Source: Mammaliicoccus vitulinus
Lineage (GTDB): Bacteria > Bacillota > Bacilli > Staphylococcales > Staphylococcaceae
Length of the DNA: 64,000 nt
NCBI RefSeq assembly: GCF_029024305.1
Contig: NZ_CP118974.1
Location: forward strand, 2,573,069-2,637,068
Direction of reading: 5' to 3'
Part shown: piece after piece, positions 1 through 9,076 of the stretch
Position numbering within the stretch: the first letter of the stretch is position 1
How the letters are laid out: every line of letters begins with the position of its first letter
Program-made: the position numbers and the translations under genes
Notes under the pieces: model-generated
The model's database searches: none
The model's input: only the letters and a program-made list of their open reading frames with translations
Told to the model about the DNA's origin: nothing

Positions 1-1
1 A

Positions 2-1084
2 TTTAACATTACCATTTTGACCTTCTTCATTTTAATCATGGGTGCTTATATCTTTACGCAGTATAACGCACAATTTTATAAGACACCGATCGGACAAATT
101 ACCGATATTACAAATAAGACGTCTGAACAGACCGTTGATCAAAACAAAAATAAAGACACACTTCATAAAGAAAAAATTGAATTAAAAGTGTTGAATGGGA
201 AGCATAAAGGAGATAACATTCAAATCTCTCATAAGTACACGGATTCTTTAACAGATTCCGAAAAATATCATAAAAATGATCAAGTTCTACTATCTTATAA
301 AGGCAAAGAAGATACTGCTATTATTAAAGGCTTAAAAAGAGATGGATCCGTTATATTAATGTCTGGGTTATTTTTATTAACACTACTTCTAGTCGGTAGA
401 AAGTCTGGATTATACTCCATCATTTCACTCATCATCAATGTTGCGGTTCTATTGTTTATGATTGATTATTTTATGAAATACAATAACCAGCACTTCTTCG
501 TACTTATGACAGCTACTGTTATCTTTTCAACAATTGTTTCATTATTGCTTGTAAGTGGGTTTAAACGGAGAACTTTCGTCGCAATTATTTCAACATTACT
601 TGGAACATTCTTAAGCATTGGAATATCTCAATTAGTGATGATGTTGACGAACAGTGACGGAATTAAATATGAAACGATGAGCTTTTTAACCATTCAGCCG
701 ACTCAAATCTTTCTTGCGTCAGTATTGATTGGTTCACTTGGTGCTGTTATGGACGTTGCAATTACTTTAACGAGTTCTTTATACGAAATTAAAGCGCAAC
801 ATCCTAACATATCACTTAAACAGTTAAGACAGTCGGGTATTAATATCGGCAAAGATATTATGGGTACTATGACGAATATATTATTTTTTGCATATTTGTC
901 AGGGAGTATTCCTATGGTCATTCTCTATTTCAAAAATAGTAACACCGTAACATATACCCTCTCTATGAACTGGTCGTTAGAAATTACGAGAGCTCTTATG
1001 GGTGGCATCGGTATTGTTATCACGATACCCATTACAATATTTGTTGCGATGATATTTTTGAAGAGAGAGGAGGCTAACCGATGA
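2..1084 (+). CDS. YibE/F-like multi-pass membrane protein (5' end outside window)
   Basis: The reading frame is open from the first bases of the window and no convincing start with a ribosome binding site is seen, so the N-terminus probably lies upstream. The visible protein has one N-terminal membrane segment, an extracytoplasmic-looking hydrophilic domain of about 90 residues, then about seven hydrophobic segments ending at residue ~350. This matches the YibE/F-like family, whose function is unknown. The last four bases overlap the next gene (ATGA), which encodes a second, shorter YibE/F-like protein, so the two are probably translationally coupled and may form a heteromeric membrane complex. 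The role is not known; transport is a guess. Confidence 0.75.
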   Translation, partial: FNITILTFFILIMGAYIFTQYNAQFYKTPIGQITDITNKTSEQTVDQNKNKDTLHKEKIELKVLNGKHKGDNIQISHKYTDSLTDSEKYHKNDQVLLSYKGKEDTAIIKGLKRDGSVILMSGLFLLTLLLVGRKSGLYSIISLIINVAVLLFMIDYFMKYNNQHFFVLMTATVIFSTIVSLLLVSGFKRRTFVAIISTLLGTFLSIGISQLVMMLTNSDGIKYETMSFLTIQPTQIFLASVLIGSLGAVMDVAITLTSSLYEIKAQHPNISLKQLRQSGINIGKDIMGTMTNILFFAYLSGSIPMVILYFKNSNTVTYTLSMNWSLEITRALMGGIGIVITIPITIFVAMIFLKREEANR

Positions 1085-1851
1085 CAACATTTTTATTAGC
1101 CCTCATCTTATTGGTACTTATGATTTTAGTTGGCGGAAAGAAAGGTGTTAGATCCTATATAACGTTATTTTTAAATTTAATCACTTTATTTATAGCGTTA
1201 TTATTAATTGTATATAAAGCACCTATATTCATCGTGTTAATCATTTTCTGCTTGTTAATCGCATGCATTAATTTGTTTTACATCAATGAATACAATACAA
1301 AGACGATTGCGGCCTTCTTCGCCACTATACTATCTACACTTATATTAATAGGATTAATCTATTTCATTGTCGATATTTCTATGTTGCAAGGATTTACCGA
1401 AGAAGAACAAGATGAAACTTATATATTTTCAATGAACATCGGGATAAACTATGCTCAACTCATGGTATTCACAATTGTATTAGCCGTTATTGCAGCAGTT
1501 ATTGATTTAACTATTTCAATCAGCTCGCCGATGTATGAGTTATATGATGCACATCCAAATATTTCAATGAATCAACTATTCAAATCAGGCTTAACAATTG
1601 GGAGGGACATCCTTTCAACAACAACAAACACGATTTATTTCGCATATATCGGTGGCCAAATCACGTTATTCTTCTGGTTTGGTAAACTGAACTACACATT
1701 TGGTGAAATTATCAATGCTAAAATATTTGCCGCAGAAATCATTACAATATTGCTAGGCGGAATTGCTGTCAGCATTGCAATACCTATAACATCATTTATA
1801 ACAGTGCGATTAATCAGGAAACAACAACACGTTAAAGAAAAAGAATATTAA
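1081..1851 (+). CDS. YibE/F-like membrane protein, second subunit
   Basis: This 256-residue protein is almost entirely hydrophobic, with about seven predicted membrane segments. It shares with the upstream protein a motif of the form S-x-YE(L/I)-x(2)-x-HPNIS followed by a glycine-rich segment and a TTTNT/TMTN stretch. That shared motif is why I call both YibE/F family. It lacks the N-terminal extracytoplasmic domain of its partner. Its ATG overlaps the partner's stop codon, indicating a two-gene operon. Transcription would end in the structured repeat that starts 13 bp downstream. No substrate or biochemical role can be assigned from sequence. Confidence 0.75.
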   Translation: MTTFLLALILLVLMILVGGKKGVRSYITLFLNLITLFIALLLIVYKAPIFIVLIIFCLLIACINLFYINEYNTKTIAAFFATILSTLILIGLIYFIVDISMLQGFTEEEQDETYIFSMNIGINYAQLMVFTIVLAVIAAVIDLTISISSPMYELYDAHPNISMNQLFKSGLTIGRDILSTTTNTIYFAYIGGQITLFFWFGKLNYTFGEIINAKIFAAEIITILLGGIAVSIAIPITSFITVRLIRKQQHVKEKEY

Positions 1852-1864
1852 CATTACAAAAAAG

Positions 1865-2063
1865 CTAGGACATAAATGTCCTAAACTATAATGTTTTTGT
1901 AAAGTGCATGCTTGCCTGGGGGTATGGTTCGAGCCTGTAGTCTCTCTCACATACTATTCCCCCGGGCGTCAGCACTTTACAAAATTAGAAATATAAAAAC
2001 ACCCAATCCGAAAATGATTCCAACGGATTGGGTGATTTATTTTAAGTTGGGATTTATGTCCCA
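1865..2063. repeat. Composite dispersed repeat, copy A
   Basis: Three parts follow one another: an 18-bp perfect palindrome (TAGGACATAAATGTCCTA) at 1865-1882; an ~82-bp module bounded by GTAAAGTGC and GCACTTTAC (about 1900-1981) that can fold into one long imperfect hairpin; and a hairpin with CACCCAATCCG/CGGATTGGGTG arms (1997-2039) followed by the tail ATTTTAAGTTGGGATTTATG. Closely related copies occur at 33.6 kb (inverted), 10.1 kb and 63.0 kb. This copy lies between two converging genes, so the hairpins could also terminate transcription. Confidence 0.8.
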
Positions 2064-2125
2064 AACTCTTCAATTATTCTATATGCAGTAATGAACAGGC
2101 ATAATGCCTTCTTACCTATTTATAA

Positions 2126-3055
2126 TTAAATAGGCTCTAAATTATCTTCAATCTCTTTTCTTCTTGGTTCGAGGAATCCAGGTAAGTCTAATTGTTGACC
2201 GAGTTGTTCAACATCATCATACGGCAAACCAGGTCCTTCAGTAGCAAACTCTATTAATATATGTGAATGTCTATAATACAAACTCTTAAAGAAATCTCTA
2301 TCTACAATTCCAGTATGTACGACTTTTTTCTCATCTAGCAATTGTTTCACTTTGTTCAATTCATCTTCATCAGCTACTGATAAAGCAAGGTGATGAATAC
2401 TACCTTTACCAGGTCTTTCTTTTTCACCTTCTTCTTCTTTCAAAACAATATCACTATATAAGCCTTCAAAATCAATCGTATATAACAATTCACTTTCAGA
2501 ATCTACCAATTCAAAATTTAAATCATTTTCCAAAAAGTCTTTCATTTCAGAAACATCATCGATTTTAAACTCAATCGGACCCATACCCATAATTTGATGT
2601 TCATTTGGAACATCAGTATATCTATTATTACGCCAATCTTGTGGCACTTTACGATTTCCATTAGGTAATAGCACCATTTCTAAGCCTTCATGATCTCGAA
2701 AATGCAATGACATCATGCCATTATAAATACCGATAGCATCATGGTCGACACCTAAAGTTTCGAAACGATTTTTCCAATAACCTAAACTTTCTTCACTCGG
2801 AACTAACAATCCAATTCTTGAAATTGCGTTTGTACCTTTATGAGTTTGACCCATAGGTTTAAGTTCAAAAAATGTTAGAGAAGTACCAGGCGTCCCAACC
2901 TCATCACCATAGAACAAATGATACATTGAAGGGTCATCTTGATTCACAGTCTTTAAATACATACGTAAACCTAATTTATCCACGTAAAAATCTTTATTTA
3001 ACTTAGCATCTTTCGTTAACATTGAAATATGATGGTGCCCTAATATTTCTACCAT
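2126..3055 (-). CDS. VOC-family ring-cleaving dioxygenase (MhqE/MhqO/CatE-like)
   Basis: The 309-residue protein contains two tandem vicinal-oxygen-chelate modules, each opening with a histidine motif (HHHIS near residue 8 and IHHLALSV near 217). The second closes with a candidate acidic metal ligand in LIEFATEGPG. This architecture is typical of Fe(II)-dependent extradiol dioxygenases and their YkcA/MhqE relatives, which are linked to quinone and diamide resistance in Firmicutes. A good GGAGGT ribosome binding site precedes the ATG. It is transcribed away from an MFS transporter; the shared 187-bp region holds a perfect 16-bp inverted repeat. A second paralogue lies at 11.9 kb. The substrate is not known from sequence. 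Confidence 0.85.
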   Translation of the reverse strand: MVEILGHHHISMLTKDAKLNKDFYVDKLGLRMYLKTVNQDDPSMYHLFYGDEVGTPGTSLTFFELKPMGQTHKGTNAISRIGLLVPSEESLGYWKNRFETLGVDHDAIGIYNGMMSLHFRDHEGLEMVLLPNGNRKVPQDWRNNRYTDVPNEHQIMGMGPIEFKIDDVSEMKDFLENDLNFELVDSESELLYTIDFEGLYSDIVLKEEEGEKERPGKGSIHHLALSVADEDELNKVKQLLDEKKVVHTGIVDRDFFKSLYYRHSHILIEFATEGPGLPYDDVEQLGQQLDLPGFLEPRRKEIEDNLEPI

Positions 3056-3136
3056 AATTGTACCTCCTATATATTTAACTACATTATACTCGTTAAATAA
3101 TACCCATTACAAAAATTCAACTCAAATACAATAATA

Positions 3137-3176
3137 AAGACACCAGTCATAGTGACCTCTCTATGACTGGTGTCTT
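3137..3176. promoter_or_regulatory. Perfect 16-bp inverted repeat between divergent genes
   Basis: AAGACACCAGTCATAG and its exact reverse complement are separated by eight bases. The structure lies between the divergent VOC dioxygenase and MFS genes, where neither gene needs a 3' terminator. It could be an attenuator hairpin in the MFS leader, an operator, or a terminator blocking read-through. On the minus strand it is followed by TTTATTATT. Confidence 0.6.
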
Positions 3177-3242
3177 GTTATGCATATTTTTCGAAATATA
3201 AAATTTTTAGCGTTATGATAAATATCTAAGGAGAGATAAGTT

Positions 3243-4400
3243 ATGACGATTGAACAGAAGAAGCGATCTATCTCATTATTATTAGCAGGGTTTATTATTT
3301 TCTCGAGTCTTTACGTTACACAACCAATATTTAATGGTCTTAGTCGCTATTTCAACGTTTCATTATCAGATATCAGTTTAACATTATCTGTATCTACATT
3401 TATGCTAGGTATCGGTTTAATCATCGTACCTATGTTCAATAATATTGAAAAGAAACGCATGATGTCTATTTCTGTACTACTCGTAAGCTTATTATCTATT
3501 GCTAGCGTATTCGCCACCAACTTCCATTTATTCCTCGTTATACGTGGTCTCATGGGTCTTGCATTAAGCGGCGTTCCATCAATTGCAATGGCATACATAG
3601 CAGACGAAGTTCATAAAGACCGTATCCGTAAAGTCATGGGATTATATGTCGCTGGTACAACTTTTGGAGGTATGTCAGGGCGAGTTGTTGTAGGTATTCT
3701 AACAGATATAGCCAATTGGCAAGTTGCCATCGCATCACTCAGTATCATCAATTTAATTCTTGCAGTATTAATGGTGATATTATTGCCCGCTTCAACTGTT
3801 CAAACACCAAATTGGGTTTCACCTAAGCAACATTTCATAAAATATGGTCAATTATTAAGGATACCTGCAGTATTAAAAGCAATGTCTTTAGCCTTTTTAT
3901 TAATGGGTACTTTCGTAACAATTTATAGCTATATCACAGTTCGATTTGAACGACCACCATTCTCATTAAGTGAATCTACCATCGCGTTTATATTCATATT
4001 ATATTTAATCGGTACATATAGCTCAATCAACTTTGGTAAACTCAGCTACAAACTCGGTATAAAGAAAGCATATGCAGTAGCAATTACCATCATGATTATA
4101 GGTATCGCATTGACCTTTATAACTTACTTGCCAATAGATATATTAGGACTCGCAGCGATGACATTTGGATTCTTTGGTGCACATTCTATACAAAGTAGTT
4201 ATATCGCAACACTCACAAAATCCAGCAAATCACATGCATCAACATTATACTTATTAGGCTATTACGTAGGATCTAGCTTGTTAACCATGCTCGGTGGATA
4301 TATATTTATACATCTAGAATGGTTAGGTATCGGCATACTGTCACTCATGCTCACACTCACGGCAGTTATAATAAGTAAATCATTATTTAAAAATGCTTAA
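3243..4400 (+). CDS. MFS transporter, probable drug/metabolite efflux
   Basis: The 385-residue protein has about twelve hydrophobic segments and a major-facilitator motif A-like loop between helices 2 and 3, with the RGLMG motif at the end of helix 4 region and G-x-YVAGTTFGGMSGR in helix 5, a pattern typical of DHA1-type exporters (YnfM/arabinose-efflux group). The start follows AAGGAGAG. It is divergent from a quinone-type dioxygenase, which suggests a common inducer such as an aromatic or electrophile, though this is inference. It converges on the opine dehydrogenase gene with only eight bases between stop codons and no terminator visible. Confidence 0.85.
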   Translation: MTIEQKKRSISLLLAGFIIFSSLYVTQPIFNGLSRYFNVSLSDISLTLSVSTFMLGIGLIIVPMFNNIEKKRMMSISVLLVSLLSIASVFATNFHLFLVIRGLMGLALSGVPSIAMAYIADEVHKDRIRKVMGLYVAGTTFGGMSGRVVVGILTDIANWQVAIASLSIINLILAVLMVILLPASTVQTPNWVSPKQHFIKYGQLLRIPAVLKAMSLAFLLMGTFVTIYSYITVRFERPPFSLSESTIAFIFILYLIGTYSSINFGKLSYKLGIKKAYAVAITIMIIGIALTFITYLPIDILGLAAMTFGFFGAHSIQSSYIATLTKSSKSHASTLYLLGYYVGSSLLTMLGGYIFIHLEWLGIGILSLMLTLTAVIISKSLFKNA

Positions 4401-4408
4401 TCAATGTT

Positions 4409-5485
4409 TCACACTGATTGTAGTCCAACTTTTTCTAATCCTAACTCTTCTACAGTCAGCCCTTCTTTGAAGAAGTCTCGCTCTAAAATGGTTGAGGCAA
4501 TTACGATGATGGCATCTATATTTGGTGTTGGTACACCGATTACTCTGCCTAGACTTGACCAAAGTACTAAGCCAAATGCAATATCTTCTGTAAGATATCT
4601 ATTTTCTACTTCATTTGGTCCATTGATCTGTGAAAATACTGGACTTGTATTAAATAGTTTGTTCAGTGGTTCGTCTTTATCTTCTTTAGATAAATAGCCT
4701 CGTTCTATACGAGCGCCTTTTGCTGTATTGAGCTCAAATCCTAACTTTCTACCTAATGAAAGTCTTTCTAATTCTACTGCATGTAACAGTTTAACTGTGT
4801 GTGGTGTAATACCTTCTTTGTATAGTGAGAAATTGTCTGCATAATCGATTCTACCAACGTTTAGCAGTGTTGGTCCCGGATGCACTTCTGGATTCCCATT
4901 TTCTAAGTTGGTCTTCCAAAGACTTTCTTCTTTCACGATATATGGATATAACTTTTTGACGAGTTTAAAACTATCTGTTAAATAACTTTTATCGTAAGTT
5001 GAAAAGTGCACTTTTTTTACGTTTAAGGATAAGTTTACTTCTGCTTTATCGTAGTCAACGCGCGTCCCATAAGTTAATGTATTTACTTCTGCAAACTTCG
5101 GCATGACTTCAATATGTTTATATTCTAAGACGTTGATAAACCGGATTGACCCCATGGCTGCAGCTATGTTGAATAGGATAAGCTGTTGATCTGTGATAAA
5201 TGGCGCCATCGTTTTAGCATAATGTTCAATGAACGAAGAAGGGATAATCATTTGTATAACTTCTGCATCTTTTAACACATATTCCATATCATCACTTATG
5301 TCCGTAAATTTCACGAAGCTTTTTTCACCTTCATTTATAAAATCAAAACCACCTCGTTCAAATGCTTTATCAAATTTATGAATAGATTGATTTCGACAAT
5401 ATAATTTTACTTGATGACCTTTCGAAATCATATCTAAAGCCGCCGTAACCGCTCCGTTACCCGATCCTACTATTGCTATTTTCAT
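4409..5485 (-). CDS. NAD(P)-dependent octopine/nopaline dehydrogenase-family protein
   Basis: An N-terminal Rossmann fold is clear from the motif GSGNGAVTAALD (residues 7-18). The C-terminal half fits the octopine/nopaline dehydrogenase helical domain, with the conserved histidine context NPEVHPGPTLLNVGR. Such enzymes reductively condense an amino acid with a 2-oxo acid. Staphylopine dehydrogenase is a distant relative, but there are no nicotianamine synthase or metallophore export genes nearby, so I do not call this CntM. It is one gene transcribed in the same direction as rocD, 128 bp downstream of a hairpin terminator, and so is probably its own unit. Confidence 0.8.
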   Translation of the reverse strand: MKIAIVGSGNGAVTAALDMISKGHQVKLYCRNQSIHKFDKAFERGGFDFINEGEKSFVKFTDISDDMEYVLKDAEVIQMIIPSSFIEHYAKTMAPFITDQQLILFNIAAAMGSIRFINVLEYKHIEVMPKFAEVNTLTYGTRVDYDKAEVNLSLNVKKVHFSTYDKSYLTDSFKLVKKLYPYIVKEESLWKTNLENGNPEVHPGPTLLNVGRIDYADNFSLYKEGITPHTVKLLHAVELERLSLGRKLGFELNTAKGARIERGYLSKEDKDEPLNKLFNTSPVFSQINGPNEVENRYLTEDIAFGLVLWSSLGRVIGVPTPNIDAIIVIASTILERDFFKEGLTVEELGLEKVGLQSV

Positions 5486-5561
5486 GTTATCAATCCCTTC
5501 TTTAAATGTGGTAATAAGTCTTTACTTAATATATACCCAGGAAATTTTAACATAAAAATAA

Positions 5562-5590
5562 CTGAAGAAAATTAGAAAAATTTTCTTCAG
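5562..5590 (-). terminator. Rho-independent terminator after rocD
   Basis: CTGAAGAAAATT and AATTTTCTTCAG form a 12-bp stem with a short loop just downstream of rocD. On the minus strand it is followed by TTATTTTTATG. Confidence 0.75.
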
Positions 5591-5613
5591 TCAAATGACA
5601 AATAAATAAAGCT

Positions 5614-6816
5614 TTATGTTGTTTGTTTAGATTTTTCTTCTATTGTTTGCGTGATCACATTAATAATTGTATCGATATCATCTTCTTCAATTACAAGAGG
5701 TGGTGCTAAACGTATAATGTTACCTTGTGTTTCTTTACATAAAATACCTTGTTCATTAATACTAGATACAATTGATTGTGCGTTCTCATTTAATTCAATA
5801 CCGATAAACAATCCACGTCCTCTCACTTCTTTTATAATTGAACTATCAATTTTTTGAAGTCCTTTTAATAATTTTTCACCCAATTGTTCAGAACGTTCTG
5901 GCAGAGATTCATCTATCAGTACATCTAATGATGCGATAGACACTGCACACGCTAGTGGATTCCCACCAAAAGTTGAACCATGCGTACCTGGCGTGAGCAC
6001 TTGCATAATATCATCATTAGCGACAACAGCAGAGATAGGATATAATCCTCCACCTAAAGCTTTACCTAATAAATACATGTCAGGTTCTACTTCTTCCCAT
6101 TCCATCGCAAACATTTTACCAGTTCTACCTAATCCAACTTGAATTTCATCAGCAATTAATAAAATTTCATGTTCTTCACATAATGCTTTAACGTCTTTAA
6201 TGAAATGTTTAGGTGGGATATTTACACCACCTTCTCCTTGAATAGGCTCCATGATGATAGCAGTCGTTTGAGGTGTAATAAGTGAAGCTATTTGTTCTAC
6301 ATTACCAAATTCACTATATTTAATATTACCTGCTAGTACACCAAATCCTTTTTTATAAGCTTCGTTTGAAGACAATGATAAAGAACCAATTGTTCTACCA
6401 TGGAAATTACCTTCCATCGCTATAATCTCTGCATCATCAGCATTAACGCCTTTGATGTCTTGTCCCCATTTAGTCGCAACTTTAATTGCCGTTTCAACTG
6501 CTTCTGTACCAGTATTCATCGGTAAAACTTTATTCTTATTTGCTAATTTACAAATTTTTTCTTCCCAAACGCCTAAATTATCACTATATAATGCTCTAGA
6601 AGTCATCGTGATTTTTTGACTTTGATCAAGAAATGCTTGAACGATTTTAGGATGACTATGTCCTTGATTAAGAACGGAGAAACCAGATACACAATCAATA
6701 TATGTATTGCCATCTGAATCTTTAACGTGTGCGCCCTTTCCTTCAGTCAAAACAATATTTAACGGGCTATAATTATTCGGGCTATACTTCTCTGTTAATT
6801 CAATAAACTGATTCAT
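5614..6816 (-). CDS. rocD: Ornithine aminotransferase
   Basis: This class III PLP-dependent aminotransferase of 400 residues converts ornithine and 2-oxoglutarate to glutamate semialdehyde and glutamate, linking arginine breakdown to proline and glutamate. Visible landmarks are the NTGTEAVETA cofactor-phosphate motif (101-110), D223 in ADEIQVGLGRTG, and the Schiff-base lysine K252 in LLGKALGGG. The N-terminal region (YSPNNYSPLNIVL) is typical of ornithine aminotransferases rather than acetylornithine aminotransferases. It is preceded by AAAGGTGGG and is monocistronic. Staphylococci may carry two rocD copies; which one this is cannot be told here. Confidence 0.92.
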   Translation of the reverse strand: MNQFIELTEKYSPNNYSPLNIVLTEGKGAHVKDSDGNTYIDCVSGFSVLNQGHSHPKIVQAFLDQSQKITMTSRALYSDNLGVWEEKICKLANKNKVLPMNTGTEAVETAIKVATKWGQDIKGVNADDAEIIAMEGNFHGRTIGSLSLSSNEAYKKGFGVLAGNIKYSEFGNVEQIASLITPQTTAIIMEPIQGEGGVNIPPKHFIKDVKALCEEHEILLIADEIQVGLGRTGKMFAMEWEEVEPDMYLLGKALGGGLYPISAVVANDDIMQVLTPGTHGSTFGGNPLACAVSIASLDVLIDESLPERSEQLGEKLLKGLQKIDSSIIKEVRGRGLFIGIELNENAQSIVSSINEQGILCKETQGNIIRLAPPLVIEEDDIDTIINVITQTIEEKSKQTT

Positions 6817-6902
6817 TTAGTACCCACCTTTAATAATAAATATACTTTAATTCGTATTATTATTCATTATCATACATTTATTTTGTATATAAGTCAAAAT
6901 AA

Positions 6903-6928
6903 AAAGAGAAGTTTTTCACCTCTCTTTT
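6903..6928 (-). terminator. Terminator after the TIGR01777 gene
   Basis: A stem of AAAGAGAGG pairing with CTTCTCTTT, followed on the minus strand by a T-rich run, lies 12 bases past the stop codon of the gene ending at 6940. Confidence 0.65.
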
Positions 6929-6939
6929 GAAAATTACTT

Positions 6940-7836
6940 TTATTTCAACAAATTATTAATTGCATCATCTATATTAGGAAACTCAAATTCAAAACCTTGT
7001 TCAAGTAATTTCTTAGGAAATACTTTTTGAACATCTAATATAATCGTAGACTGTTCTCCTAATATTAATCGTAAAGCAAATTTAGGCGCAGGAATTAAAT
7101 GTGGTCTATGAATCGCTTTACCAATTGATCGACCTAAATCATTTTGTTGAACAGGGTGTGGACTACATAAATTATAAACACCTTTAAACGCTTCATAATC
7201 AATCAACGTTGTAATACTTTTAATTAAATCTTCCATATGAATCCAACTCATCCATTGCTTACCTGAACCTAGTGGACCGCCAATAAAGAATTGATACGGT
7301 TTAACCATTGTCGGTAATGCGCCGCCTTTATCAGATAATATAACGCCAAATCTTCCAAGCAGCACTCTTGTTCCTAATTTATCAAATAACAGTGCTGTTT
7401 GTTCCCATCTTTCTACAACAGTTGATAAGAAATCATGAGATAAAAATTGATCGTCTTCATCATATGATACGACTTTAGACGGTGGATAGTAGCCGACTGC
7501 ACTCGCATTAAACAATACCTTTGGCGCATAATTTTGTTTCTCAAAATAATGATATAAACGGTTCGTAGATTCAATGCGACTATTCATAATGGCCGCTTTA
7601 TGTTCTTCTGTCCAACGTTCATTAAGACTTGCTCCTGCTAAATTAATGACAATATCGATTTGAGGTAAGTCTTGTTCCCAATTATCTTCAGACCAATTAA
7701 TATAATGAATCAGCGGCTCGTCTGAACTTCTATCACTTCGTGTTAAAATATAAATTTCACTGTCATTATTTAAATAATGTTCTACAAGTTCTGTTCCGAC
7801 TAGACCTGTACCACCAGTCATTAATATTTTTTTCAT
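6940..7836 (-). CDS. TIGR01777-type NAD(P)-binding SDR epimerase-like protein
   Basis: The 298-residue protein begins with the Rossmann motif MTGGTGLVGTEL (residues 6-17), has an NLAGASL motif near residue 85, and a C-terminal SDR39U1/YfcH-like domain (LGEQSTIILDVQKVFPKKLLEQGFEFEFP). This is the TIGR01777 family (SDR39U1, B. subtilis YfhF), widespread and without a defined reaction. It is a single gene, divergent from the GNAT gene at 7942, and followed by a terminator hairpin. Confidence in the family is high; function is unknown. Confidence 0.87.
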   Translation of the reverse strand: MKKILMTGGTGLVGTELVEHYLNNDSEIYILTRSDRSSDEPLIHYINWSEDNWEQDLPQIDIVINLAGASLNERWTEEHKAAIMNSRIESTNRLYHYFEKQNYAPKVLFNASAVGYYPPSKVVSYDEDDQFLSHDFLSTVVERWEQTALLFDKLGTRVLLGRFGVILSDKGGALPTMVKPYQFFIGGPLGSGKQWMSWIHMEDLIKSITTLIDYEAFKGVYNLCSPHPVQQNDLGRSIGKAIHRPHLIPAPKFALRLILGEQSTIILDVQKVFPKKLLEQGFEFEFPNIDDAINNLLK

Positions 7837-7941
7837 TTTATCCCTACTTTGATTTAAATTATTTTATAAAATCATCTATAATGATATATACCCGTTTAAC
7901 AATAATTAATGGCCACCAATTAAAACTAAAGGAGCAATCAT

Positions 7942-8394
7942 ATGCATATTAGACTAGCGACAATTTCCGACTTAAAACAATTAGTAGCATTAAGAAAAGC
8001 TCAACTCATAGACGAAGGATCCAATCCAACACCTAATATCGATATTGAATTAGAACGTTTTTTTACTGATGCATTAACAGACAAATCTCTATATCAATTG
8101 TTAGGCATTGAAAATGACACGATTATTGCAAGTGGCGCCATTATTTATTACCCATTCCCACCATCATTTACAAATCCATCTGGCGAAAGAGCATACGTCA
8201 CAAATATTTATACGCATCCTGACTATAGAGGGAAAGGTATTGCACAAAAAATCATCAAAGAACTAATCAAAGATGTAGAATCTAGAAATATTAAAAAAGT
8301 TTTCCTAGCCGCTTCAACATTAGGTAAACCCGTCTATAAAAAGCTTGGATTCCAAGAAGCACCTGAATGGATGGAAATCAATTATGATTTATAA
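7942..8394 (+). CDS. GNAT-family N-acetyltransferase
   Basis: The 150-residue protein has the complete GNAT core: the motif A acetyl-CoA loop YRGKGIAQKIIKEL near residues 97-110, a preceding strand (YVTNIYTHPDY) and a C-terminal KLGFQEAPEWMEINY that ends as in small single-domain acetyltransferases. The acceptor substrate is not predictable. A ribosome binding site (AAAGGAG) lies 8 bases before the ATG. It converges with the SMR genes at 8417 with 22 bases between. Confidence 0.88.
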   Translation: MHIRLATISDLKQLVALRKAQLIDEGSNPTPNIDIELERFFTDALTDKSLYQLLGIENDTIIASGAIIYYPFPPSFTNPSGERAYVTNIYTHPDYRGKGIAQKIIKELIKDVESRNIKKVFLAASTLGKPVYKKLGFQEAPEWMEINYDL

Positions 8395-8416
8395 TACAAA
8401 GAAATATAGCGCTCAT

Positions 8417-8731
8417 TTAACTTATTAATTTTAACCCTATCGTACTTGCTAATATAATGCCTATAAATAAGATGCGCTTATATTCTTTAGACTCACCGTA
8501 GAATATGATTCCCAATAAAGCGCCGCCTACTGCACCGATACCTGTCCACACTGCATAACTCGTGCTCATCGGTATTGTATTCATTGCTATTGATAAACAA
8601 ATGAAACTCAATGAGAAGAATAGTGCTAACCCTAATAAAGAAGAAATATCATTACGTTTTGCATATATATTTATGAATAAGACCCCTAACATTTCAAAAA
8701 GTCCTGCCATCACCAATACTAACCACGCCAT
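8417..8731 (-). CDS. SMR-family transporter, second subunit of guanidine-type exporter pair
   Basis: This is a four-helix small multidrug resistance protein of 104 residues with the essential glutamate at position 13 (MAWLVLVMAGLFE). I place the start at 8731 because GAGGAGGG lies just upstream of it; the longer frame runs through this ribosome binding site and into the preceding gene. The first subunit ends one base upstream, so the two genes form a paired SMR operon. Because a ykkC riboswitch controls the pair, the likely substrate is guanidinium (Gdx/GdnCD-type exporters), with the two subunits forming a heterodimer. No terminator is seen before the convergent GNAT gene. Confidence 0.88.
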   Translation of the reverse strand: MAWLVLVMAGLFEMLGVLFINIYAKRNDISSLLGLALFFSLSFICLSIAMNTIPMSTSYAVWTGIGAVGGALLGIIFYGESKEYKRILFIGIILASTIGLKLIS

Positions 8732-8732
8732 T

Positions 8733-9056
8733 TTAAACACCCTCCTCTTCATGTGTCACAAGTTTCAATCCGACAACACCAATAATCAACATCACGATTA
8801 ATATGACTTTACCTATTACAACAGGTTCACCAAAGAAAGCGAAATCCGCAATCGTAACACCTGTTGCTCCAAGACCTACATATACAGCATAGGAAGTCCC
8901 AACCGGCAGTTGTTTTGATGCATTAATGAGTAAATAAAAGCTCACTACAATGGCAACAATCGTTAAGAACCATTCAAACGTATTGCTCGCATGTGTTAGA
9001 CCGACTACCCAGCCCACTTCAAATATCGCACCGATAATAATTTTTAACCAATTCAT
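8733..9056 (-). CDS. SMR-family transporter, first subunit of guanidine-type exporter pair
   Basis: The 107-residue protein has four hydrophobic helices and the SMR active-site glutamate at residue 13 (IIIGAIFEVGWVVG). The segment LPVGTSYAVYVGLGATG is typical of the guanidine-exporter (Gdx) branch. AGGAGG lies 8 bases before the ATG. It is the promoter-proximal gene of the pair and sits directly downstream of a guanidine-I riboswitch with a terminator. The expected role is proton-coupled export of guanidinium. Which subunit corresponds to B. subtilis YkkC or YkkD was not resolved. Confidence 0.88.
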   Translation of the reverse strand: MNWLKIIIGAIFEVGWVVGLTHASNTFEWFLTIVAIVVSFYLLINASKQLPVGTSYAVYVGLGATGVTIADFAFFGEPVVIGKVILIVMLIIGVVGLKLVTHEEEGV

Positions 9057-9076
9057 TTATATATCCTCCTAAATTA

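Noticed and set aside
4404..4697. Plus-strand ORF opposite the opine dehydrogenase gene
   Set aside because: It is the antisense of conserved coding sequence, with serine-rich composition typical of a shadow frame.
4409..5485. Staphylopine dehydrogenase CntM
   Set aside because: It belongs to the same broad opine dehydrogenase group, but cntK, cntL and the export and import genes are absent here.
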